Assembly (NCBI GenBank): GCA_902789365.1
Contig: CADANQ010000043.1
Location: forward strand, 1-35,417
From: an uncultured Eubacteriales bacterium
GTDB lineage: Bacteria; Bacillota; Clostridia; Christensenellales; Aristaeellaceae
Length of the DNA stretch: 35,417 bases
Reading direction: 5' to 3'
Position 1 is the stretch's first letter. Every line of letters starts with the position of its first letter. The notes below the pieces were generated by a model that searched no databases, had not been told where the DNA came from, and worked only from the letters and a program-made list of their open reading frames with translations. This document shows positions 30,133-35,417 of the stretch, one piece after another. Position numbers and translations under genes: made by a program.

Positions 30133-32703
30133 TCACAGCCTCGGGTCCACCGGCTCGCTTTCCAGCGCCAGCACGCCGAAGGCGCATTCGTGTACCTTGT
30201 ACAGCGCTTCCCGGTTTACGAACCGCTCCAGGGATTCCATGCCCAGGGCGAATTCCTTCAGGGCCAGGGTCCTCTTCCGGTTCAGTCCGCGCTTTTTCAG
30301 GCGCCGCAGATGGTCCCCCTCCAGGTATTCCGCGCCGTAAATGATCCTCAGGTATTCGCTCCCGCGGCATTTGACCGCGGGCTGCAGCAGCTTCCCGTTT
30401 TCTTTGGCGATGAAGGTTTCGGGCTTGACGACCATGCCTTCCCCGCCGGAGCCGGTCAGCTCCAGCCACCACCGGACGCCCGAAAGCACGCTTTCCCCGG
30501 ATCCCGTATCCACGCAGATATAGGGCGTCTCCATAAAGACCGGATCGACGCCGGTGATGTACCTCCTGATCGTTTCCATATGCCAGACGTGCTCCCGGTC
30601 GGAGAAGACCTTGCCCTCCGCGGCCAGGATATGGAACGGCGCAATCCTGAAATCGTCAACGGTTTTTACGGTCCAGCAGTATTCCCGGTACGCGTCGATG
30701 TATTTCCCGATGTCTTCTTTTTTTGCTCTGAAGCGGGCCAGCAGCTCCCCGGGATCCGCGTTCTGCCCGGAAACGGAATCCGCCACGTCAAAGGACAGGT
30801 TTTTCCTTGCGCACGTCCTTTCCAGCGCTTTCACCGCCGCGTCCAAGCTGCCCCGGCCGGCGCTGCCCGTGGCCGCGTACTGGGTCCTGATCAGTCCCTG
30901 GGCCTTTTCGCTCCAGGGCATCAGCTCCGTGTCCAGGCAGACCCAGTCGGTGGCGAAATCACGCCAGAAGCCCGTCCGCGTCAGCACGGCGTCCAACCGG
31001 TCAAGCAGGGCCGTTTCCGTTTCGCCCTCGTCAAAGAACCGCCGTCCGGTCCGGGAGTAGATGATTCCCCTGGAGCCGTCCGTTACGCCGAAGCGCTTTT
31101 TCGCGCTCCCGGCGTCCCTGCACAGGATGATCACGGCCCGGGAGCCCATGTGTTTTTTTTCGCAGACCACATTTTTTACGCCCCGAAGCCTGAAATACTC
31201 AAAGGCCTCCAGCGGATGCTCAAGGAAGCCGTCCAAGGCGCTGGTCGCGCAGGGGGACATGGTGGGCGGCAGATAGATCAGCCAGTGGGGATCCGCCGCG
31301 TACCGGGACATGATCTCCAGGGCCGCCGCGGCGTTCCCCTCGGCGATGTCAACGGTATGGAGCAACCGCGTTTCAATGCGCAGCCTGCGGTTGAAATCCC
31401 CGACGGTCAGCATGTCGCCCGGATCCGCCTCCTTCTCTTCCAGGGGTTTAGCGGGCTCGTAATACTGTTTTTTCGCACTCACGCTGACGATCTCCCTCTC
31501 CGGGTACCGCAGGGCCGTCAGGCTTCCTCCGAACACGCAACCGGTATCGATGCAGTACGTGCCGTTCAGGATCCTGACCTCCTTCCCGGCGATATGGCCG
31601 TATACCACCAGGCCCTTTCCGCGGTAATCCTCCACCCAGTTCAGGCGGACCGGCAGGCCGTAGGAATCAAGCTCGCCGGTGGTTTCGCCGTACAGGCAGA
31701 AATCCCTCACCCGCATGGAGCCTCTGCCGATGTATTCCTGCTTCAGCCCCGCGTGGGCTGTTACCAGGCCGCCGCCGTCAAAAACGTAATGGCTGACCAG
31801 CCCGTCCAGGAAGTCCGCGGCCCGACTCCTGAAGTCCTCCCCCCGGGCCTCCATTTCGGCGATCGTCCGGTCGATCCCGTGGGTCGTCTGGATATTTTTC
31901 CCCCTGAGATACTTTAAAAGCTTCACGTCGTGGTTGCCGGGCACCGCCAGGGCGTTCCCGCCCTTCACCATCTCCATGACCAGTTCCAGCGTGTCCGCGT
32001 TTCTCGGGCCCCGGTCGCACAAATCCCCCAGGAAAACGGCCCGCCGGCCCGCCGGATGGGCATAGCCGCCGGCGCCCCGGACATAGCCGAGGACGGACAG
32101 CAGCTCCTCCAGTTCGTCGCAGCAGCCGTGGACATCGCCGATGATGTCGAAGGGGCCGTGGTCGTCCTTTTTGTCATTCCACAGCTTTGTCCTGACAATC
32201 TGCGTGTTCTCCAGCTGCTCCATGGAGTCGATGACGTAAACGAACCGGAAGCCCTCCCGCTTCAGGCCCCTGACGGACTGCCTCACCTCCCGGCAGTGCC
32301 TGCGGATCACCCCGTCGGGATAGCCCCGGTCCGGACGCGAGCGGTTCCGCTCCAGAAGCAGCGCCTCCGGCAGGTTCAGCACAATGGCCGCGGCGTGAAC
32401 GTCCTGCTCCCGGGCCAGGTCCAGAATTTCCTTCCGGGCCCTTTCCTGGGTGTTGGTGGCGTCGATGACGGTCAGCTTCATGCCCTTCAGCCGCTTGCGT
32501 GCCGCGTAAAAAAGCAGGTCAAAGGCGTCGGTTGAGACAGTCTGGTCGTTTTCGTCGTCCGCTACCATGCCCCGGAAAAAGTCCGAGGACAGCACCTCCG
32601 TGGGTTTGAAATGCTTCAAAGCGAAGCTGGATTTCCCGGAGGAGGTCGCGCCGACCATGGCGACCAGGCAGAATTCCGGAATCTCGATCCTGTATTTATC
32701 CAT
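30133..32703 (-). CDS. pnkp: Bacterial RNA end-healing and sealing enzyme Pnkp
   Basis: Repairs broken RNA: the kinase phosphorylates 5'-OH ends, the phosphatase removes 2',3'-cyclic or 3'-phosphates, and the ligase seals. The 856-aa product shows all three modules in order: P-loop GATSSGKSS (Lys24) at the N-terminus; a metallophosphoesterase with GDVHG (189-193), GDLCDRGP and PGNHD; and a C-terminal nucleotidyltransferase with motif I KHMGSR (Lys517) and motif IV EGMVVKP. The start at 32703 (MDKYRIEIPE) is preferred over upstream 32748 because it matches known Pnkp starts; it overlaps the hen1 stop by 8 nt, so the two are translationally coupled. In characterised systems ligation by Pnkp needs the Hen1 N-terminal domain. 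Convergent with the tRNA array. Confidence 0.96.
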   Translation of the reverse strand: MDKYRIEIPEFCLVAMVGATSSGKSSFALKHFKPTEVLSSDFFRGMVADDENDQTVSTDAFDLLFYAARKRLKGMKLTVIDATNTQERARKEILDLAREQDVHAAAIVLNLPEALLLERNRSRPDRGYPDGVIRRHCREVRQSVRGLKREGFRFVYVIDSMEQLENTQIVRTKLWNDKKDDHGPFDIIGDVHGCCDELEELLSVLGYVRGAGGYAHPAGRRAVFLGDLCDRGPRNADTLELVMEMVKGGNALAVPGNHDVKLLKYLRGKNIQTTHGIDRTIAEMEARGEDFRSRAADFLDGLVSHYVFDGGGLVTAHAGLKQEYIGRGSMRVRDFCLYGETTGELDSYGLPVRLNWVEDYRGKGLVVYGHIAGKEVRILNGTYCIDTGCVFGGSLTALRYPEREIVSVSAKKQYYEPAKPLEEKEADPGDMLTVGDFNRRLRIETRLLHTVDIAEGNAAAALEIMSRYAADPHWLIYLPPTMSPCATSALDGFLEHPLEAFEYFRLRGVKNVVCEKKHMGSRAVIILCRDAGSAKKRFGVTDGSRGIIYSRTGRRFFDEGETETALLDRLDAVLTRTGFWRDFATDWVCLDTELMPWSEKAQGLIRTQYAATGSAGRGSLDAAVKALERTCARKNLSFDVADSVSGQNADPGELLARFRAKKEDIGKYIDAYREYCWTVKTVDDFRIAPFHILAAEGKVFSDREHVWHMETIRRYITGVDPVFMETPYICVDTGSGESVLSGVRWWLELTGSGGEGMVVKPETFIAKENGKLLQPAVKCRGSEYLRIIYGAEYLEGDHLRRLKKRGLNRKRTLALKEFALGMESLERFVNREALYKVHECAFGVLALESEPVDPRL

Positions 32704-34108
32704 TTTTGGTAAACACTCCCATCTGGGTCGGCTGTCCGGCGGCTTCATCCGCGTTTCCGATGCCGCTGATCACACAGGCGTAGCCGAATTTTTCACACAC
32801 ATGTTCCGTCCACTTCCGGAATTCCTCCCGGGTCCATTCAAACCGGTGGTCCGTGTGACGCAAGCTGTCCGCCGAAAGGGTTTCATAATTGACGTTGAAT
32901 TCCCTGTTGGGGGTGGTCAGCACCACGGTTTGGGGCTTCGCGTATTCGAATACCACCCGTTCAAACGCCGGGAGCCGGCCGGGGTCGATGTGTTCGACGA
33001 CCTCCACGACGCAGGCGCAGTCATAGCCATCGAACCGCTTGTCCCTGTAGGTCAGGGAACCGTGGATCAGGCTCAGCTTCCCCTTCAGCGCGGAGGGCAG
33101 ACGGTCGACATTCAGCCGATGCGCGGCCCTTTCCAGCGCCGCGGCCGACACGTCGCAGGCCGTGAGCCTGTGGATCCGGGGCTCCCGGAGGAGCAGTGCG
33201 GTCAGCTGGCCGCTGCCGCAGCCGAGGTCGATGACGCTCCCGGCGCCGCTTTCGAGCACGGCCTTCTTTACCGCCTCAAGCCGCAGGGTGTTCAGCGGCG
33301 TCCTCTCTTCCTTTTCCTCCTCGGCTTCCTCCGCCGCCTCTTTTTCCTCCGCGGTCTCGTCGTCCTCGTCCGCGCCGGTCGCAAGCCGGTCGATGGCCTT
33401 CCGGGCCAGCCCCTTCTTTGCGCCGAAATAGCGTTTGACGATCCGCTCCTTCGCCGGGTGCGAGGAAAGCCAGCCTTCCCCGTGCTCCATCAGCTTCCGG
33501 ATCTCTTCCTCGTTCATATAGTAGTGCTTCTGCCGGTCAAAGACCGGGATCAGCACATACAGGTGGTTCAGCAGGTCCGACAGCTTCACCTCTCCCGAAA
33601 CGGTCAGATCGATGTACGGGGAAGGGCCCCATTCCGGGAATTTGTCGTCCAGCATGCCTCTTGAGACCGACACCGTATAGCCCAGGGGCTCAAAAAGCGC
33701 GTGCGCCAGGGTTTCGTCCCCCCGGTCCCTGAGGGAGGTGACCGTCGCGGTCAGCCTGAGCGGGGAGGAGGCCAGGTCCTGCCTGTTTTCGCTTTTCCCC
33801 TTCATGGCGGAGCCGAAGACCCGGTTGATCGCCACGCTCAGGAAGGAGGTGGCCGCGTAGGGCCGGTCGTTGACATAGTCGAACAGCCCGCCCTCATGGC
33901 TTCCCAGCTTGCCCCTGGCCAGGTCAATGGGGTCGATGTCCACCAGAAGGGCGGCGGTCGTCCTTTCGTCGCTCACCTCGGGGTAAAAGACGTACGCCGT
34001 GCCGTAATTCAGTTTGAAGCTCTGGGCCCTGTCCGGGTTCTTCCTCAAAAGGTACCCCAGATCCCGCGTGTTTTTTCCTTCCCATGTAATCGTAAGCAGC
34101 AATTCCAT
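32696..34108 (-). CDS. hen1: Bacterial Hen1 3'-terminal RNA ribose 2'-O-methyltransferase
   Basis: Methylates the 2'-OH of the 3'-terminal nucleotide of a cleaved RNA before Pnkp seals it, so the repaired site resists renewed cleavage. The 470-aa protein has the bacterial N-terminal domain (starting LLLTITWEGKNTRDLGYLLRKNP) that activates the Pnkp ligase, an acidic linker (DEDDETAEEKEAAEEAEEE), and the C-terminal methyltransferase with SAM motif IDLGCGSG (Asp294) and the metal-binding EVVEH (Glu369, Glu372, His373) and a later His near RHTDHRFEW. The start at 34108 has GGGGAGG at 3-4 nt; the open frame extends upstream to 34303 without support. Confidence 0.95.
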   Translation of the reverse strand: MELLLTITWEGKNTRDLGYLLRKNPDRAQSFKLNYGTAYVFYPEVSDERTTAALLVDIDPIDLARGKLGSHEGGLFDYVNDRPYAATSFLSVAINRVFGSAMKGKSENRQDLASSPLRLTATVTSLRDRGDETLAHALFEPLGYTVSVSRGMLDDKFPEWGPSPYIDLTVSGEVKLSDLLNHLYVLIPVFDRQKHYYMNEEEIRKLMEHGEGWLSSHPAKERIVKRYFGAKKGLARKAIDRLATGADEDDETAEEKEAAEEAEEEKEERTPLNTLRLEAVKKAVLESGAGSVIDLGCGSGQLTALLLREPRIHRLTACDVSAAALERAAHRLNVDRLPSALKGKLSLIHGSLTYRDKRFDGYDCACVVEVVEHIDPGRLPAFERVVFEYAKPQTVVLTTPNREFNVNYETLSADSLRHTDHRFEWTREEFRKWTEHVCEKFGYACVISGIGNADEAAGQPTQMGVFTKNG

Positions 34109-34122
34109 CGCCTCCCCGTCCC

Positions 34123-34143
34123 GTTTTGCCCCTGCGGCAAAAC
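34123..34143 (-). promoter_or_regulatory. Hairpin in the hen1 leader
   Basis: An 8-bp perfect stem (GTTTTGCC/GGCAAAAC) with a 5-nt loop ends 4 nt before the GGGGAGG site. It could affect translation start or leader stability. The leader from the predicted promoter is about 135 nt. Confidence 0.4.
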
Positions 34144-34252
34144 AGGTCGCCCGGTTTCTTTCGTCCGCGCAAAATATTTCCGTTTTTACCGGCGTCCGAA
34201 CGCCGTCAAAGGCCGCCCCGCGCAAACGCGGCTTATTGATCAGACAGGATAA

Positions 34253-34281
34253 AGCATACCATATCTCCGGCGTCCTGTCAT
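34253..34281 (-). promoter_or_regulatory. Candidate promoter of hen1-pnkp
   Basis: On the minus strand ATGACA (34276-34281), exactly 17 nt, TATGCT (34253-34258). A TATAAT without a good -35 lies about 30 nt further upstream as an alternative. Confidence 0.5.
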
Positions 34282-34325
34282 TATATCCGCGGTATAAACG
34301 CACGCCCCTGCTTTAAGGCACGGGA

Positions 34326-35186
34326 TCATCCGTCCAGCAGGTGTTTTTCCAAGCTTTCAAAGAACGTGGAGGACGGGTCGTCCATATCGGAAAGGCATGT
34401 TATCACAAGGCCGCGCCCGGGCAGCACATAGCATCTCTGCTTCATTTTCCCGTGCATGCTGAAGCCGTCCCGGTATTTCCAGAAGAAATACCCGTAGCCG
34501 CCTTCCCGGTTCGTCTGCAGGGCCGACGACGCCTGCCGGATATACTTTTCCGAAACGATCCGTTTTCCCCGGACCCGTCCCCCCTCGCACAGCATCAGGC
34601 CGATTCCGCTCAGGTCGCGGACGGACATTCTCATGCCGGACGCCCCGTAGAAGTAACCTTCGGGGCTCCTGCCCAGGACATAATCCTCAATTCCCAGGGG
34701 AGCGAATATTTCCTCTTCGATAAACCCGCCGGCGTCCTTCCCGAGGGCCTGCCCTAGCGCGACCCCCGCGAGGTACGCGCTGATATTGCTGTAATGGAAC
34801 GCCCTCTCTTCCGGCCGGGGAATCGGAACCGACAGGGAAAAGGCCAGCCAGTCGTTCCCCTCCGGGCGAAAGGGCAGGCCCGTGACGGACATGGTCATCA
34901 GCCGGTGCAGGGTGATCTTTTCCCATGTCTCCTTCTGCCGGGGAGAAAGCCCGGCGATATATTCCGGCGGGATATAATCCGCAACCGGTCTTTCAAAATC
35001 GATCAGGCCCCGGTCGTTCGCGATCCCCATCGCGACGGACAGGACGGATTTGGTGACGGAATATATTTCATGCGGGCCGCGGGTGTCGCCGAAGGCATGG
35101 ATCAGGCGGCCGTGCTCATACGCCTCGGCGCCGAACACATTCCAGCGGTGTTCCCGGATATCCCCGACAAACGCGTCAAAATCCAT
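34326..35186 (-). CDS. Serine hydrolase of the beta-lactamase/PBP4* family
   Basis: The 286-aa product has the SxxK motif (SVTK, Ser43/Lys46), a YSN motif in HYSNISAYLAG and the HGK segment (MHGKMKQ) in the third-motif position, the class C-like set found in esterases, D-aminopeptidases and PBP4*-type proteins. No signal peptide, so cytosolic; lactamase activity on drugs is unlikely. Start at 35186 has a perfect AAGGAG site 5 nt upstream; the frame is open to the right edge but earlier starts lack support. It is 217 bp from hen1, in the same direction, but likely a separate unit. Confidence 0.88.
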   Translation of the reverse strand: MDFDAFVGDIREHRWNVFGAEAYEHGRLIHAFGDTRGPHEIYSVTKSVLSVAMGIANDRGLIDFERPVADYIPPEYIAGLSPRQKETWEKITLHRLMTMSVTGLPFRPEGNDWLAFSLSVPIPRPEERAFHYSNISAYLAGVALGQALGKDAGGFIEEEIFAPLGIEDYVLGRSPEGYFYGASGMRMSVRDLSGIGLMLCEGGRVRGKRIVSEKYIRQASSALQTNREGGYGYFFWKYRDGFSMHGKMKQRCYVLPGRGLVITCLSDMDDPSSTFFESLEKHLLDG

Positions 35187-35289
35187 ATTTTCTCCTTTTT
35201 TGATCCGGTACGGAAAAAGTGACAGGCCGGGCAAGCAGTGATATACTTGAAAAGTAACTGTTCCGTCGTGTGTGAAGGAGAACGAACGT

Positions 35290-35355
35290 ATGGCAGCAGC
35301 GGGGAGGTATCGGAGGGTTCTCCCTCCGATTATGATCCGTTTAAGCTTCATGTAA
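35290..35355 (+). CDS. Possible 21-aa small ORF at right edge
   Basis: ATG 7 nt after GAAGGAGAACGAACGT opens a 21-codon frame (MAAAGRYRRVLPPIMIRLSF, then Met) containing a perfect 9-bp hairpin at 35309-35330 (ATCGGAGGG / CCCTCCGAT, loop TTCT). The AAGTAACTG sequence at 35252-35260 upstream recalls the repeat at 24633. Nothing else is visible in 35187-35417. Coding status is doubtful. Confidence 0.25.
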   Translation: MAAAGRYRRVLPPIMIRLSFM

Positions 35356-35417
35356 CGGCTGATCGGGTACACGGTCCCGATGCCGCCCCGGCGAGGGGTG
35401 AAGCGGAACGACACCCC

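Overview
The window looks like a chromosomal segment of a GC-rich anaerobic Clostridia (Bacillota), probably an uncultured gut or rumen lineage. The reasons are the SCIFF peptide with its radical-SAM maturase (a hallmark of Clostridia), a HrcA/CIRCE-controlled hrcA-grpE-dnaK-dnaJ operon, a class B sortase, LCP and VanZ proteins, and RlmH/RecF of Gram-positive type. Species is not recognisable from sequence alone.

Layout. 1-6.64 kb (minus strand): class B sortase, then the heat-shock operon hrcA-grpE-dnaK-dnaJ, driven by a consensus promoter with a perfect CIRCE operator. 6.7-12.95 kb (plus): a tightly packed run from one good promoter to one strong terminator: vanZ-like, M19 dipeptidase, MTA/SAH nucleosidase, dCMP deaminase, LCP protein, HAD phosphatase, rlmH, recF. 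13.3-15.2 kb (minus): two secreted-protein genes, both broken (one in-frame TAA, one frameshift), inside repeat-rich DNA. 15.6-24.1 kb (plus): ROK sugar kinase, RpiB/LacAB-type isomerase, scfA-scfB, PLP decarboxylase, Dus, GH2 glycosidase. 24.1-25.2 kb: an AT-rich control region and an orphan peptide gene with a double-glycine-like leader. 25.2-28.2 kb (minus): glycerate kinase, an odd possibly chimeric protein, D-2-hydroxyacid dehydrogenase.

28.5-34.1 kb is the most unusual part. A small ORF and a small XRE-type regulator precede an array of tRNA and tRNA-like genes. Five members share one class I body (short variable loop, A73, encoded CCA) but carry leucine anticodons (CAG, TAG, CAG, GAG, CAG), although bacterial tRNA-Leu is normally class II with a long variable arm. 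Mixed in are a class II tRNA-Ser(GCT) with C instead of U at position 33, a tRNA-Glu(TTC) with a damaged acceptor stem and no CCA, a tRNA-Ser-like gene lacking a normal D/anticodon region, and a further shrunken tRNA-like relic. Convergent with the array, and separated by a terminator, is a hen1-pnkp operon encoding the bacterial RNA-repair machine that heals, 2'-O-methylates and seals ribotoxin-cleaved RNAs such as tRNAs. My working hypothesis is that tRNA array and repair operon form one RNA-damage island, with the tRNA-like genes acting as decoys, spares or preferred substrates for an anticodon nuclease. This is inference from co-location; no toxin gene is in the window. The window ends with a serine hydrolase.

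Dispersed repeats occur throughout: a 34-bp palindrome present twice 28 kb apart, a GC-rich element present three times, and an AGAACCGTCCC hairpin element present at least three times, paired with the former in the same order at two loci.
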